The notes under the pieces were generated by a model. That model was not told the origin of the DNA, ran no database searches, and saw only the letters and a list, made by a program, of their open reading frames with translations. Positions 23,946-35,800 of a stretch of 64,000 bases of DNA are shown piece by piece. The DNA comes from Ignavibacteriota bacterium. GTDB taxonomy: Bacteria > Bacteroidota > Ignavibacteria > UBA10030 > SZUA-254. The first letter of the stretch is position 1. The number at the start of each line of letters is the position of its first letter. Made by a program: the position numbers and the translations under genes. The stretch lies in NCBI GenBank assembly GCA_016212665.1, contig JACREZ010000039.1, forward strand, positions 27,852 through 91,851, given 5' to 3'.

Positions 23946-25004
23946 CTAACATATCCTCGGCAATTGCTCACCCGTAAGCATATCCACAATCCGTGTCCCG
24001 CCGATGCGGCTGTTCATCACGACAAGTCCGGCATGGTCGGTAACTACTTCGCCAATGATGACACTTTCTTTTCCAAGCGTATTCTTTTTCATCGTTTCTA
24101 GAACTCGTTCTGCATGAAAGGGAGGAACAAACGCGAGGAGTTTTCCTTCGTTGGCGATGTACAGTGGGTCAAGTCCAAGGATTTCGCACGCGCCTTGAAC
24201 TCCTTCGGGAACGGGAATATCGTTTTCGTTGATGACGATTCCGACTTTAGCAGTTCCGGCAATTTCATTCAGCGCGCTTGCAACGCCGCCGCGTGTCGGG
24301 TCTCGCAGAACGTGAATATCGTTGCACGTGTTTAGCATTTCGGAAACTAATCCGTTCAACGGCGCTGTATCGCTGATGACGGGAGATGAAAATTCTAATC
24401 CTTCCCGTACCGACATGATTGCGATACCATGCATTCCAATCGCTCCGCTCAAAATAATTTTATCTCCCACTGCTGCACGTTTCGGATTGATGTTCACTCC
24501 ATTTTCAATCACACCAATGCCGGAGGTATTTATAAAAATCTTATCCCCCTTACCGCGTTCAACCACTTTCGTATCGCCTGTTACCAAAGTGACTCCGGCG
24601 TTCGTAGCAGCGTTCTTCATCGAACAGACAACTTGCCAGAGTTCTTCCATCGAAAATCCTTCTTCGATAATAAATCCGGCAGAAAGATAGAGTGGTTTCG
24701 CGCCGCACATTGCCAAATCATTTACTGTCCCATAGATGGCGAGTTCGCCGATGTTTCCTCCCGGAAAAAATATCGGGTTGACGACATACGAATCCGTCGA
24801 GAAAGCCAATCGAGTTCCTTCAACCGAAAGTATCGCTCCGTCATGAAGCGGTTCCAGTAATTCATTGTTGAACTGTGAAAGAAAGAAACTGTGAATCAAC
24901 CGTTGAGAGAGTTTTCCTCCGCCACCGTGAGCAAGTAATACATGTTTGTATTCACCGATGGGTACGGGACAGGACAAATTTATTTCTGTTTGTTGCACAT
25001 TCAT
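23946..25004 (-). CDS. hypE: hydrogenase maturation protein HypE
   Basis: A 352-residue HypE of normal length. HypE receives a carbamoyl group from HypF on its C-terminal cysteine and dehydrates it with ATP to a thiocyanate, the source of the cyanide ligands of [NiFe]-hydrogenases. The C-terminus reads PRIC, so the essential terminal Cys is present. AHGGGGKLSQ near the N-terminus and VTGDTKVV and DPTRGGVASALNEIA are typical of the AIR-synthase-like fold. The gene starts one base after the stop of the giant sensor kinase upstream, so the two are coupled. The other hyp genes lie more than 22 kb away on the same strand. Confidence 0.95.
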   Translation of the reverse strand: MNVQQTEINLSCPVPIGEYKHVLLAHGGGGKLSQRLIHSFFLSQFNNELLEPLHDGAILSVEGTRLAFSTDSYVVNPIFFPGGNIGELAIYGTVNDLAMCGAKPLYLSAGFIIEEGFSMEELWQVVCSMKNAATNAGVTLVTGDTKVVERGKGDKIFINTSGIGVIENGVNINPKRAAVGDKIILSGAIGMHGIAIMSVREGLEFSSPVISDTAPLNGLVSEMLNTCNDIHVLRDPTRGGVASALNEIAGTAKVGIVINENDIPVPEGVQGACEILGLDPLYIANEGKLLAFVPPFHAERVLETMKKNTLGKESVIIGEVVTDHAGLVVMNSRIGGTRIVDMLTGEQLPRIC

Positions 25005-25005
25005 T

Positions 25006-28000
25006 TCACGATTTCAAACTTTGTATTTTTTTGAGAACTTTATTAATAGCAGAAACAAGATGGTCTGCGCTGAACGGTTTCGGTAAGAATGATTCAACGA
25101 TGATTCCTTCGGACAAAAGGAACTGCGCGTCTGTTTCCTGACCGCTTGCGGCGATAATCTTCACGTCGGGATTGATCTGCTTCAGTGAACGAGACAACGC
25201 TATTCCATCCATGAACGGCATGAGAATATCGGTGACAACGATTTGTATTTCTTCCCGGTGTTGCACGTAGAGATTAATCGCTTCAGTTCCGTCGTGTGCA
25301 GTAAGAATTCTGTAACCGGATGATTCCAATGTTTGAGAGGCAATATCGAGAATTGCTTCTTCATCATCCACCACCAAAATTAACTCACCGTTTCCGTGAA
25401 TAAATTCAGGTCCGGGTTCAATTGGCTTCGGTGTGACCAGAGTATTTGAAGATGGAAGATAAACGGTAAATGTTGAACCGGCGCCAACGGAACTTTGTAC
25501 GGTAACGAATCCGTTGTGTCCTTTCACAATTGCGTGAACAGTGGAAAGTCCCAACCCCGTACCCTTGCCAACTTCCTTTGTTGTAAAGAATGGGTCGAAA
25601 ATAATATCGCGCAATTCCGAAGGAATGCCGATTCCGGTGTCCGTAACCCTGAACGCAACAAACGGACCGGGGTGCGCTTCGATATGGGTACGTCTGAATT
25701 CTTCATCAATAACAACGTTGAAAGCGGAAAGCGAGAGGATGCCTCCTTGCGGCATTGCATCGCGTGCATTGACACAGAGATTCAACAGCACCTGATGAAG
25801 TTGTGTCGGGTCTCCGGTGATTGTCCACAACTCTGTTGGAATATCAAGCACAAGCCGGAGTGTTTTCGGGAAGGTTTCCCTGATGATGTGTTCCATCTCT
25901 TTGATAACGTGCTTCGGTTGTAGCGTAAACCGTTCGCCGGAAATACCTCGAGCGAATGTCAGAACTTGTTTAATAATTTCTTTGCCGCGGTTCGCGCTTG
26001 ATTCTAATGTGGTAAGAATGTTCCGGGTTTGTTCGCCGGGAAATTTTGCTTTGAGCAGTTCCACCGATAACAGAATCGGGGAGAGAACATTATTCAAATC
26101 GTGAGCGATGCCGCCGGCGAGTGTCCCGATACTTTCCAATCGTTGCATCCGTAGGAACTGAGATTCCAACAACTTCTTCTCGGAAATATCGGTGCAGACA
26201 ATTAAAATCGCGGATGGCTGTTGTTGTTCATCTTTCATCAACACTAAGCGGCTATAGACGGTGATTGGTTTTCCTTCTTTTGTGAACTGTGTTCCTTCTC
26301 CCTGCCATTCACCCCGTTGCATCACATCCTTGAAAGAACTTTCTGTTACCGATTGATACTCACGGAAAATATAGGGACGCATATCTTTTCCGCGAACTTC
26401 TTTTGAATCCCACCCGTACATTTTTTCTGCGCCTTTATTCCAAAACAGCACGATGCCTTGAAGGGAGATAACGATGATAGCGTCCGTTGTAATATCCAAT
26501 AAAGCGGCTTGTTCCTGCAATCGTTTTTCTACTAATTTACTTTGCGTGATGTCTGTAGCCACACCAATCAAAGCAATCTGGTTGCCGAGTTCATCGCGTA
26601 CTGCTGAGGTGGAAAGATAAATCGGGAATTCTGTCCCGTCCTTTTTTCTGTTGAGGAGTTCTCCGTGCCAGCCGTTTTCATGTGTCGCCTTTAAAATTAT
26701 AGAAGTCGGAACTACGGCGTTGTCTGAACGGACGATACTAATGTTTTGTCCAATGAGTTCTTCAGAAGTATAACCGTATGTTTTCAAAAAAGCATCGTTC
26801 ACGAACAGGATGTAGTTTTCGTTATCGGTAATCGAGACACATTCACCGATGCTCTTGATAGCATGAGCGAGCATGTTGACGGTTTTCTCCCGCTCTTTTC
26901 GTTCGATGGCTGTTCCGAAGATATTGGCGGCGGATTTCAATGCCTCCAATTCGGCAAACGACCAATCGCGTTCCGTATAACAATCATCGAAGCCAATGAA
27001 CCCCCACCATTGATGATTGACGGAAATAGGAACAACACAAATGGAACGAATCTGTTGCTGCTGAAGAATATCGCGCTCGGATTGAGGAAACTCCCTGATG
27101 TGTCCGTACACGTAGTTATCACTCGAGAGAAGTTTTATCCACCGCTCGAAACCTGCCTCCATGAGTGGAAGATTTTGTAATTCCGGGTTATCAATCTGAG
27201 GTTCGGTCTCTGCTGAAACCCATTCAAATTTCTGACTGGTAAGGAGCGTATTGTTTTCACCAACATGATTTTCAAAAATATAGACACGACTGACAGCAGT
27301 GGCTTTGCCCAATCTGGCAAGAATATTTTGAACGCTTTGTTTGAACGATTCTCCCTGCATAAAATGTTCTGTTGCAAAACTCAGCGCTTCGAGAATTGCC
27401 TCGCGACGATACAGTCCAAGTTCTGCAAGTTTTTGCTTTGTGATGTCTCTGCCGACCGACTGTACTTCGATGAGAGTTTCGTTGTTGTCGAAGATTGCAC
27501 GGTCAACCCACGATTGCCATCGTATTTCTCCGGTGGGAAATAACAATTCAAGTTCCAACGATGATGTCGGGTTTTCCGGTTTGAGTATTTTCAACGCTTC
27601 GACATGATGCTGTAATATTTTCTTGATAGATGGAAATACAACTTCATATAAGTTTTTGTCTTTTAGATTTTCCGGTTCCTGGTTGACCATTCTGCTAAAG
27701 GCATCGTTGACGAACGTGAGTTTTCCATCAGGTGAAAACCGGATGATAAATTCTGTTTGGTCGTGAACGATTGCACGGTACCGTTCTTCGTTCAACTTTA
27801 ATAATATATCTTGTTTTCTTTTTCTCCTGTTGTATATGAACCCAAAAATGAACAAAACTGTAGCCAACGTTATTATTGGTACGTAGAACAGCGGCTTCAA
27901 GTAGTATGGGGAATCAACAGCAAAAGTAAATGAGTAACCCTCGGCAGAAAAATTCCCGAACAAACCTTTTGCCTGGACAGCGAATGTATGATTTCCCGGT

Positions 28001-30072
28001 CGAAGGTCAACAAACATTTGCTGGTGTTCCATACTCCAGGTTGACCACGAATGTTCATCTAACCGGTATCGTGTTTCAATTTTTTTTGATGGCAATTCTC
28101 CCCAGAAACTGTACGCATTCCATTTCAGATGGAAGGAATTGTTCACGCGTGCGGGCTGTTCGATAATTGCAACGGGCGGTAATTTATTTGCGTGGTCCAA
28201 ATTCAGGATTGCAGTACCGCCCCCCATTGTTCCGACAAATAATTTGTTTCCAACCTGAAGAAGGGGCCAGAGTCGAAGCGGATTGAGTCCGGTTGTAGCA
28301 TCAAACCGCGACCAAATTCCGTTATTATAACAGGAAAGTCCGTTTGCTGTTGCAATCCAAATTCTGCTCAGTGAATCAATGTGAATTTCCCAAATTACAT
28401 CACTAATCAAACCGTCGGCAACAGTAAAATAATGAGGGGCATCATCTTTCAAATATCCCAATCCTGTCATCTGGTCGCTGAACCAAAGAGTGTTCTGATG
28501 ATCAAGCGCGAGAGTGAAAGTTCTATTTTGCCTCAATCCTTCATTCATCGTCCAATGTTTCCAACTTCCATCCTTCCGGCGACTGATTCCTCCGCTCGTT
28601 CCAAACCAGAGCGCTCCGTCTGTCCCTTCTGCGAACGCATAGACACGATTATTAATCAATCCCTGTTTTGTTGACCACTGAGAAAATTTTCCGTTTTCAA
28701 AAAGGAAAGCCCCGGGTTCGTTTTTTTCATCCGCATAATATTTAGCCATGCCGAGAAACCACAAACGATTTTTCTTGTCCTTTTTTATTTTATGAAAAAA
28801 TCCCGATAAGCCTTCGTTTCGTCCGAAATGTTTCCACTGTGAACCGTCCCAGCGATACGCGCCTTCAAACGAAGAGCCACTGGAAACCCAGATGTTTCCT
28901 TGTTCATCTTCAGCCAATCCTGTTAATGATAGTGCCCTGCTTCCGGCAATTGTAGTAATATTTTCGGTTGATCCGTCGGGTTTTCGGATTTCAATCCCCT
29001 CATCAGTTGCAATCCAAAATGAACCATCGTGCGCACTGAGCAATTCTGAAATCCTATTTGACCTGCTGACCTGAGGTTTTTTCCAATAGTTCCATAACGC
29101 CGTAGTGGTAGTGTAGAGAAATAATCCCGATTCTGTGCCAACCCACAATCCGCCGGATGTTCGGTATTTCAGGAACAATATGTTGATGAGTTGTTCGGGA
29201 AGATTTTCAAGAGAGTTCCAACTGTTTTCCACTTGAACCCGAATTTCTCCTGACATGTACGAATAGAGTGGATGTGCTTTATCTAAGACATCGAGCGACT
29301 GGATGAAATCAATTCTTCCTTCTTTAGAATGACGAGGTGGTTCATTCGGTTTCCACTCCCAGAGTCCGCGTTGTTCTGCCGGATAGATTACTCCCATGAT
29401 TCCACCTGTCAATGTATCTTCGGCAAGAGTTGTAACAGTCAACCCGAACGAAGGTGTTTCAATTTGTTTTGTTAGGACGGAGTCCCGAAGAGAATACACT
29501 CCTTTATCTGTTGCTATCCAGATGTTGCCGCTTCGCGTATTCCAGACTTTTCGCACACTGCCGGAATGTTGAAGTTGTGTAAATGGAGTAGCGTGGGAAA
29601 AGTTGTAATCCCAAACGTGCAAAGAAAAGTCTTCATGGATTGCAAGAAACTTGTTATTGTTGTATTGAGCAAGTTCCATTACCAATAATTGTTTTTGATG
29701 CAGGAGAAGTTTATGCAAAGTGAATCCACGCTCGTTTCCGATGTAGATATTTCCATTACTGAGTGCAAGTACTCTGCCTGTTGAATCAATAAAAAATGAA
29801 TTGATTTGTTTCTGATGCAATCCGAGAGGTTTTCCAACAGGAGTCCAGAAATATCCATTGTAAAATGCCAAGCCTGAACTGGTCAATGCCCAGACAGTAC
29901 CGTTCGGCGCTTCAGCGACATCGAGTACCCTGTTCGATGGCAATCCTTCATCGGTAGAAAAGCGAACCCACTGTGAGGGATTTTGAAATGGAAAGGAAAG
30001 AGAAACTACAGGAGTGAATAAAAAACAAAGAACAATAATAATGATGCACGCAGTTCGATATGCCGGTCCCAT
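25006..30072 (-). CDS. giant hybrid sensor kinase: propeller, Y_Y_Y, PAS, GAF, PAS, PAS, kinase, receiver
   Basis: A 1688-residue hybrid two-component protein. A signal-anchor (about 8-28) leads to a periplasmic region with two-component-propeller repeats (about 35-640, many copies like [19 protein letters not shown] and [10 protein letters not shown]), a Y_Y_Y domain (about 690-750) and a membrane segment (about 757-777). Inside the cell follow PAS (795-905), GAF (925-1075), two PAS (1080-1310), HisKA with His near 1323 ([14 protein letters not shown]), HATPase with [12 protein letters not shown], and a receiver (about 1558-1680; VVDDEE, phospho-Asp in VVTDILMP). No DNA-binding domain. It is translationally coupled to hypE. 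AGGGG precedes the ATG. The ligand is unknown; relatives sense polysaccharides in other Bacteroidota. Confidence 0.93.
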   Translation of the reverse strand: MGPAYRTACIIIIVLCFLFTPVVSLSFPFQNPSQWVRFSTDEGLPSNRVLDVAEAPNGTVWALTSSGLAFYNGYFWTPVGKPLGLHQKQINSFFIDSTGRVLALSNGNIYIGNERGFTLHKLLLHQKQLLVMELAQYNNNKFLAIHEDFSLHVWDYNFSHATPFTQLQHSGSVRKVWNTRSGNIWIATDKGVYSLRDSVLTKQIETPSFGLTVTTLAEDTLTGGIMGVIYPAEQRGLWEWKPNEPPRHSKEGRIDFIQSLDVLDKAHPLYSYMSGEIRVQVENSWNSLENLPEQLINILFLKYRTSGGLWVGTESGLFLYTTTTALWNYWKKPQVSRSNRISELLSAHDGSFWIATDEGIEIRKPDGSTENITTIAGSRALSLTGLAEDEQGNIWVSSGSSFEGAYRWDGSQWKHFGRNEGLSGFFHKIKKDKKNRLWFLGMAKYYADEKNEPGAFLFENGKFSQWSTKQGLINNRVYAFAEGTDGALWFGTSGGISRRKDGSWKHWTMNEGLRQNRTFTLALDHQNTLWFSDQMTGLGYLKDDAPHYFTVADGLISDVIWEIHIDSLSRIWIATANGLSCYNNGIWSRFDATTGLNPLRLWPLLQVGNKLFVGTMGGGTAILNLDHANKLPPVAIIEQPARVNNSFHLKWNAYSFWGELPSKKIETRYRLDEHSWSTWSMEHQQMFVDLRPGNHTFAVQAKGLFGNFSAEGYSFTFAVDSPYYLKPLFYVPIITLATVLFIFGFIYNRRKRKQDILLKLNEERYRAIVHDQTEFIIRFSPDGKLTFVNDAFSRMVNQEPENLKDKNLYEVVFPSIKKILQHHVEALKILKPENPTSSLELELLFPTGEIRWQSWVDRAIFDNNETLIEVQSVGRDITKQKLAELGLYRREAILEALSFATEHFMQGESFKQSVQNILARLGKATAVSRVYIFENHVGENNTLLTSQKFEWVSAETEPQIDNPELQNLPLMEAGFERWIKLLSSDNYVYGHIREFPQSERDILQQQQIRSICVVPISVNHQWWGFIGFDDCYTERDWSFAELEALKSAANIFGTAIERKEREKTVNMLAHAIKSIGECVSITDNENYILFVNDAFLKTYGYTSEELIGQNISIVRSDNAVVPTSIILKATHENGWHGELLNRKKDGTEFPIYLSTSAVRDELGNQIALIGVATDITQSKLVEKRLQEQAALLDITTDAIIVISLQGIVLFWNKGAEKMYGWDSKEVRGKDMRPYIFREYQSVTESSFKDVMQRGEWQGEGTQFTKEGKPITVYSRLVLMKDEQQQPSAILIVCTDISEKKLLESQFLRMQRLESIGTLAGGIAHDLNNVLSPILLSVELLKAKFPGEQTRNILTTLESSANRGKEIIKQVLTFARGISGERFTLQPKHVIKEMEHIIRETFPKTLRLVLDIPTELWTITGDPTQLHQVLLNLCVNARDAMPQGGILSLSAFNVVIDEEFRRTHIEAHPGPFVAFRVTDTGIGIPSELRDIIFDPFFTTKEVGKGTGLGLSTVHAIVKGHNGFVTVQSSVGAGSTFTVYLPSSNTLVTPKPIEPGPEFIHGNGELILVVDDEEAILDIASQTLESSGYRILTAHDGTEAINLYVQHREEIQIVVTDILMPFMDGIALSRSLKQINPDVKIIAASGQETDAQFLLSEGIIVESFLPKPFSADHLVSAINKVLKKIQSLKS

Positions 30073-30255
30073 GGTCAGGTCCCCTTTTTCTTGTTACTCA
30101 TTAAATGAATATGAACTTCTTGCATTTGGCTTTTCAGCAATAAGAATTGCTTTGCCGTAATATAGATGTTCTGCATTTGAGAAGCAATGTAACGGCAGGG
30201 AAATATGACGTTTTTGTGTTCCTCAAAATAAGCAAAAGTCGAATAAAGTCGGAGT

Positions 30256-31410
30256 TCAGTGTTTCCTTTTTACTTCATTTACCATAGATAACATTCCAAG
30301 CGAAAGAAGTGTCAGGACGATGGCAAGGATGAGCGGTGTTGTTTTATCAATATATTGCCATAACAATCCTGCAAGAAATGATGAAGGAAACGCACATAGC
30401 CCGATAACCATCTGAAATCCCCCGAGCGTACTTGCTCGGAGTTCCGGCGGTGCAAGTTCACTGACAAGAGTTTTCTGCACAGGTTCAATCGCCGCTTTGT
30501 GTAAACCATAGAGGATGAAACATCCGATGATTCCCCAGTATGTTTTCAGAAACAACAATCCGGTGCAACACAAAGTCCAAAAGCAAAACGAAACGAAGAG
30601 GATATTTTTTCTGCCGAACCTGTCAGATAATTTTCCGAACGGCATGGAGAAGGATGCCGCTACGACAGTGAAAATTAAATACAAAATCGGAAGTCCCCCT
30701 TTTTCAAATCCGGCATCAAAGGTGTAGAGAAGGAGAAATGAATAACTGAACGAGCCGATGGAAAAGAGCGCACTCAAAACAAGAAACAGGCGGAAATTTG
30801 AATCGAGTTGTTTGAAGGAAAGTCCTTTGAATGTTGTTGTTCTCGCTTTGGGGACTTCCTTAATGGACTTCACGACAAGCAACGAACCGAGAACGGAGGG
30901 AATGGCGGCAAGAAGAAAAAGATTTGAGTAACCGATTTCAATAAAGAGTAGACAGAACACGATTCCCAACACAGCGCCGAGATTGTCCATCATCTTCAGG
31001 TAGCCGAAGTTTTTTCCACGATTGGTTTCGTCGGAGACATCGGCGACGATTGCATCGCGCGGTGCGCTCCGAATTTTTCCTGCACGGTCAAGAACGCGAA
31101 TCGGTAACAACATCTGCCACGATACAGTGAACGCGTATCCGACTCTTGAAACTGCGCCGAACAAATATCCGACCCAGACAAAAACTTTTCGCTTTTGTAA
31201 TTTGTCCGAATAATATCCGGCAAATGCCTGAGAGAGTGAAACGATTGCATCGCCCAGACCATCAATGAAGCCAAGCATTGCCATGTTTGCGCCAAGCGCC
31301 GACGTTACAAAGAGGGGCCAAATGGGATAAATGATGTCGGAACCGAAATCATTCAGGAATGAAGCGATACCGAATGTTCGAATTGTCTTTTTTGATTCAG
31401 GTTCCTGCAT
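30256..31410 (-). CDS. MFS transporter
   Basis: A 384-residue membrane protein with about twelve hydrophobic segments and the major facilitator signature between segments 2 and 3 (AGYYSDKLQKRKVFVWVGY). A second copy follows in the other half (GKLSDRFGRKNILFV). RVLDRAGKIRSAPRDAIVAD is a stretch seen in a group of uncharacterised exporters of Bacteroidota and Archaea. The substrate is unknown. The gene stands between the sensor kinase and the degenerate P-loop protein, 18 bases after the latter's stop. The 183 bases between it and the kinase start show no gene. Confidence 0.88.
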   Translation of the reverse strand: MQEPESKKTIRTFGIASFLNDFGSDIIYPIWPLFVTSALGANMAMLGFIDGLGDAIVSLSQAFAGYYSDKLQKRKVFVWVGYLFGAVSRVGYAFTVSWQMLLPIRVLDRAGKIRSAPRDAIVADVSDETNRGKNFGYLKMMDNLGAVLGIVFCLLFIEIGYSNLFLLAAIPSVLGSLLVVKSIKEVPKARTTTFKGLSFKQLDSNFRLFLVLSALFSIGSFSYSFLLLYTFDAGFEKGGLPILYLIFTVVAASFSMPFGKLSDRFGRKNILFVSFCFWTLCCTGLLFLKTYWGIIGCFILYGLHKAAIEPVQKTLVSELAPPELRASTLGGFQMVIGLCAFPSSFLAGLLWQYIDKTTPLILAIVLTLLSLGMLSMVNEVKRKH

Positions 31411-31428
31411 GAGTTGATTATTGATGAA

Positions 31429-32058
31429 TTACTTTGACCACAACCCGCCGGTTGATGTCATCCAATCGGCAATAGTTTCGGTAGCATGGTGAATATTGTT
31501 GTCGGAAATATCCAACTCCAATTTCGGGAGAATGGACTCATTCACAAGTTGCCGCATCATTTCTTGTTCACTGATGAATACTTCGAGATTGTCGTACTGA
31601 GACGGCTTGCCGGAAACTTTCAGACGTTGTTCACGCGCTTCACGGAACGATTCATCAGAGCGCGTGCAGAAGACAAGATGAAACCCAAGCGGGAGAAGTC
31701 GTTCTTCGAGCCATCGGAAATCATACTGCTTTCCGTACCGCTGATGTTGATACGCTTTTGTAGAAAGATGAAAGCGGTCAACAATCCATGAATAATATCG
31801 TTGCAGTTCGAACAATCGTAACCACGTTGCGTACGTTTCCATCGCAAGCGATTCTTCATGCGGCTCAAAATTGATGAGACCGCGTCCCCACGGGAAGTTC
31901 GTGAACGCGCACCACTCAGCGGAAACAAGAGGCGAATGGTATCGGTATTTTCTCGGTCCGACGATACGAGGGTGTTCGTTCAGCGCAAATGCGATTTCTG
32001 TTTTCAGCGTGAGCCGTGTTCCTTCGAGAATTATTTTTGGTGTAAGTTTCGACGACAT
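31429..32058 (-). CDS. degenerate P-loop, nucleoside-kinase-like protein
   Basis: A 209-residue protein whose ends fit a thymidylate/deoxynucleoside-kinase-like P-loop fold: a strand-loop-helix start ILEGTRLTLKTEIAFALNEH and a C-terminal ATETIADWMTSTGGLW. The Walker A position reads GTRLTLKT, where GxxxxGKT is expected; the last Gly is replaced by Leu, so ATP binding is doubtful or altered. SFREAREQRLKVSGKPSQYD resembles the lid region of such kinases. It could be a pseudo-kinase that binds a nucleotide or a partner. The family assignment is from pattern only. It lies between an MFS transporter and a CoA-binding protein on the same strand. Confidence 0.5.
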   Translation of the reverse strand: MSSKLTPKIILEGTRLTLKTEIAFALNEHPRIVGPRKYRYHSPLVSAEWCAFTNFPWGRGLINFEPHEESLAMETYATWLRLFELQRYYSWIVDRFHLSTKAYQHQRYGKQYDFRWLEERLLPLGFHLVFCTRSDESFREAREQRLKVSGKPSQYDNLEVFISEQEMMRQLVNESILPKLELDISDNNIHHATETIADWMTSTGGLWSK

Positions 32059-32116
32059 GTGGTTGAATGTACTTCAAAGAATTGAAAGAACAAATTCAAT
32101 CGTTAGTCAAAAAAAA

Positions 32117-32581
32117 TTATTGTGGATATTTTCCAAGTACCTTCCACACCGTGCCGTGCAAACGATGGAAGAACGAAGCAGACGGGAGAAACATGAACGG
32201 GCAGTATCCTGCAATATGATTGATTCCAAGTTGTTGGCAAGAGCGTATCGCATCAGGATGGACATCTTTTATTCCTGAAATACCATAGAACCAAACCAAT
32301 GAGATACCGCTCTCCGCACATTCTTGGAGGAGCGGCAATGTTCCGCCTTTTGGTGTCATGAATAACGCGGCGGCGACAGGAGGTTGAATTTCAGAAATGC
32401 GTGCATAACATTTTTTCCCATCAATTTCTGTCGCTAATGGATTGACGGGAAGAACTTCGTACCCGCGTGTGAGGAATTCTTTGTACAACATTCTGCTAAA
32501 ATGTTTTGAGTCGCGGGAAACGCCGGGCATTGCAAAGCGTTTACCTTCAAGAAATTCACGGATAAGTGTTTGTGTGTTCAT
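32117..32581 (-). CDS. CoA-binding domain protein (CoA_binding_2 family)
   Basis: A 154-residue Rossmann-type protein of the YccU/CoA_binding_2 family. The N-terminal FAMPGVSRDSKHFSRMLYKE and GYEVLPVNPLATEIDGKKCY follow the family pattern in which a nucleotide loop is succeeded by V-x-P-V-N-P. The usual HPEAIAIA-like segment reads HPDAIRSCQQLGINHIAGYC, with the conserved Cys near the end. Related proteins bind coenzyme A; no reaction is established for this family. It stands alone between the repeat element at 32751 and the P-loop protein gene. Confidence 0.8.
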   Translation of the reverse strand: MNTQTLIREFLEGKRFAMPGVSRDSKHFSRMLYKEFLTRGYEVLPVNPLATEIDGKKCYARISEIQPPVAAALFMTPKGGTLPLLQECAESGISLVWFYGISGIKDVHPDAIRSCQQLGINHIAGYCPFMFLPSASFFHRLHGTVWKVLGKYPQ

Positions 32582-32750
32582 GGTGATTTTTTCAAAAAAA
32601 TGTTCACATACGAGTTACAAGGTCATGCCATTGGCTATTTGTGCCTATGTTCGTACAGGATGGGGGATAATTATTTTGAGTTTTTAAGTCGAGTTGTTTC
32701 ATGGTTTCCTTCGGTATTGTGATACGGGATGAAAACTTTCCTTCTCTTAT

Positions 32751-32878
32751 GAGTGTGTTGCCAAATGGTCATTGCGAGCGAAGCGAAGCAATCTCGCTAT
32801 CGAAAGTAAAACGGAATGTGGGATTGCTTCGTCGCTTCGCTCCTCGCAATGACACTTTTCGGTATTCGGCAACACGCT
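32751..32878. mobile_element. MITE-like palindromic element flanked by 11-bp direct repeats
   Basis: Terminal inverted repeats GAGTGTGTTGCC (32751-32762) and GGCAACACGCTC (32867-32878) enclose long inner arms (32768-32793 and 32822-32853) built on TCATTGCGAGCGAAGCGAAG, a text that recurs in many bacterial intergenic regions. The direct repeat CTTATGAGTGT stands at 32746 and again at 32880. The right copy contains the stop codon of the neighbouring kinase gene, so insertion seems to have occurred at that gene's end. There is no coding capacity. Confidence 0.65.
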
Positions 32879-32880
32879 CC

Positions 32881-35800
32881 TTATGAGTGTAAAATGGTAT
32901 GAACAGTTTTCAGGAGCATTTCTGCAGTGTAGGGTTTTTGCAGGAACGAGTTCACATGTCCGCCGAGTGTATCACTGCCGGGAACATCGGTGAGCAAACC
33001 ACTGGAAGCGATAATTTTTACCTCCGGGTTAATTTTTCTGATTGCGCGGATTGTTGACGACCCATCCATAACCGGCATCATCATATCAACAAGAAGAAGG
33101 TGGACTTGTCCGTTCATCTGGTTGAAGAGTGTCAGTGCATCTGCGCCGTCGTTGGCTGTGATGGCGATGTAATTATACAGGTTCAGTATTTGTTGTGTCA
33201 CTTCACGAATTGAACGTTCATCATCTACGATGAGAATAATTTCGCCGTTTCCCTGTGGTAATTCTGAACGTGTTTCCTGAACTTCAGAAGATGTCACACA
33301 TTCTGCCGGGAAATAGACGTTGAACGTAGTTCCTTTTCCTACCTCACTCTTGAGTGTGAGAAAACCTTTATGGTTTTGAATAATGGAATGAGCGGTGGAG
33401 AGTCCAAGCCCGGTTCCTTTGCCGACTTCTTTCGTGGTGAAGAACGGGTCGAAAATTTTATCAATGATTGCAGATGGGATTCCTGTGCCGGTATCCCGTA
33501 CGGTGACCATAACATAATTTCCACTGCTTGCACCGAAATTTGCATGAGCGAGGGCTTCATCTACCACAACATTTTCTGCTTTCAAAGAAAGTGAACCACC
33601 GTCCGGCATAGCATCGCGGGCATTGACACAGAGATTCATCAACACCTGATGAATTTGTGTGACATCAGCCTGAATCATCCATAAATCTTTTGGAACGTCC
33701 GATTTGATTTCAATGAGACGGGGGAACGTTTCTTTCATCATGTCGAATAAATCACGGAGGACATGCTTTATTTGTATTGAACCGTATTTACCACCGACTC
33801 CGCGAGCGAACGTGAGAATTTGTTTGACGATTTCCCCGCCGCGTTGGGAACTCGTAGCTATCGTATCGATGATTTGCTGGTGTTCCGGTTCCTTAAAACG
33901 GTAACGCATCAGTTCCGTCGCCATTGAGATAGGCGCGAAGATATTATTTAAATCGTGTGCTATGCCGCCGGCTAACATGCCCAGACTTTCCAATCGTTGA
34001 GTGCGGAGAAATTGTTGTTCGAGTGATTTTCGCCCCGTGATATCGCGCTGCAACGCCAGGAACCCGAGTAAAGAGTTGTTTTCATCAAGTATCGGGCTAA
34101 TGGATACTTCCAGAGTTACAAGGGTTCCATCTTTTGCTTGGTTGACCATTTCTCTTTTGACTATTTGTTTATTTAACAGTGTCAACCAAAAATCGCGATA
34201 CTCGGCATCTTGCAGTTTTCCGCTTTTCAGTATCCGGGGGGTGGTTTTTCCAATTACTTCTTCCTGTTGATAGCCATAGAGTTTTGTAAATGCCGGATTG
34301 ATGAACGTAATGATTCCCTTAACATCGGTAATGAAAACAACGTCTTCAGAATTTTCAACTGCTTTGCGGAGTTTGACAAGTTCGGATTCCGACCGCTTTC
34401 GTTCTGAAATATCACGCAGGATAAGCACCCAGCCGATTGCTTCCTGTTTGGTATTATAAATCACTTCCGCATTTGCTTCTACATCAAAAATTGTCCCGTC
34501 TGCTCTTCTTGCCTGGAGTTCACCGGGACCGGAATACAATTTCCTCAGAGTCCCGATAAGACTACTCCGGACAATATGATGTTCACTTGACGGGAGAAAA
34601 TCGAACAAACTTTTACCGGTAATGACAAAATCGAATGGGTACCCGAACACTGTAAACGCTTTCGGCGACGCGAACGTGAGCATGAAATTCAAATCCACAA
34701 TCACAATAGCATCGGGCGAAGCGCTGACCATTGAGCGGTAGAGTTCTTCCGATTCCCTCAGAGCGGCTTCCGTTCTTTGTCGTTCCGTGAGATTACGAAC
34801 GATATGGAGATACTGAATATCAAAATCTACATAGAGAGGAGCGGAACTGATTTCAACAGGGAGGATTGTTCCGTCTTTTTTTACATTGAATGTTTCCCAC
34901 CGGACACCTCCTTGCTGTGTCGTGGTTCTCATCATCGCAATGCTATGTTGGCGTGTTTCTTCTGAACAGAGGTCCCACAAATTCTTTTTCAGGAGTTCTT
35001 TTTCCTGGTATCCGTACAAATGGCAAGCAAGTTCGTTGCACGCAATGACATCGAATCGTTTATCGAGAAGAAGAATTGCCTCGTTTGCCGTAGTAAACAT
35101 TGCTTTCCATCGGTTTTCAGATTTTCTTGATTCTTCTTCCGCGATGCGCAATTCCGTTATGTCAAGACTTACATTCCCGATAGCATCTATTTCGCCGAAC
35201 TGATTGACGAGAGGAAATTTATACACGTGATAAAATTTCCGTCCCGAACTTATCAGAACGGAACGGTCATACGCAAGGAACGTTTTTGCAATGACAACTT
35301 CTTGGTTTGAGAGGAGGAATTCCTCGGCGAACGCTGTCGGCAGGAGTTGCGTAATATGCTTTCCGACAACATGTGGTTCTTCAACTCCGAATGCTATTTT
35401 CCATGCTGTGTTTGCTAACTGGACGATTCCATCTATGCCGGTAACACAAATCGGTGTTACTGCATGTTCTATCAGCGTATGAAGCAATCCTTCTGTTTTT
35501 TGAAGGGTTGCTTCGGTCTGTTTTCGCTTGGTAATATCTCTGATAACGACCTGCATGGTTTTCTGTCCCTCAAGTATGAAGGGAATCCCGATAACTTCGA
35601 CCGGCAGGAGAGAGCCATCGAAACAAATAAATTCTTCTTCAATGACGGGAGCGATAATTCCCTGGTCGAGTGCGGCTTCGACCCGTTGTGCGACACGTTC
35701 GCGGTATTCGGGATGAATCACCTGTTGAATCGGTGTTCCGATAAGTGCATTGGCAGAGGGCGCCTTCAACATTTTCACGAACGATTCGTTCACATACAAA

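Noticed and set aside
32600..32640. Sigma-54 promoter for the CoA-binding protein gene (minus strand TGGCATGACCTTGT)
   Set aside because: The distance between GG and the second motif is one base too short and the -12 C is missing.
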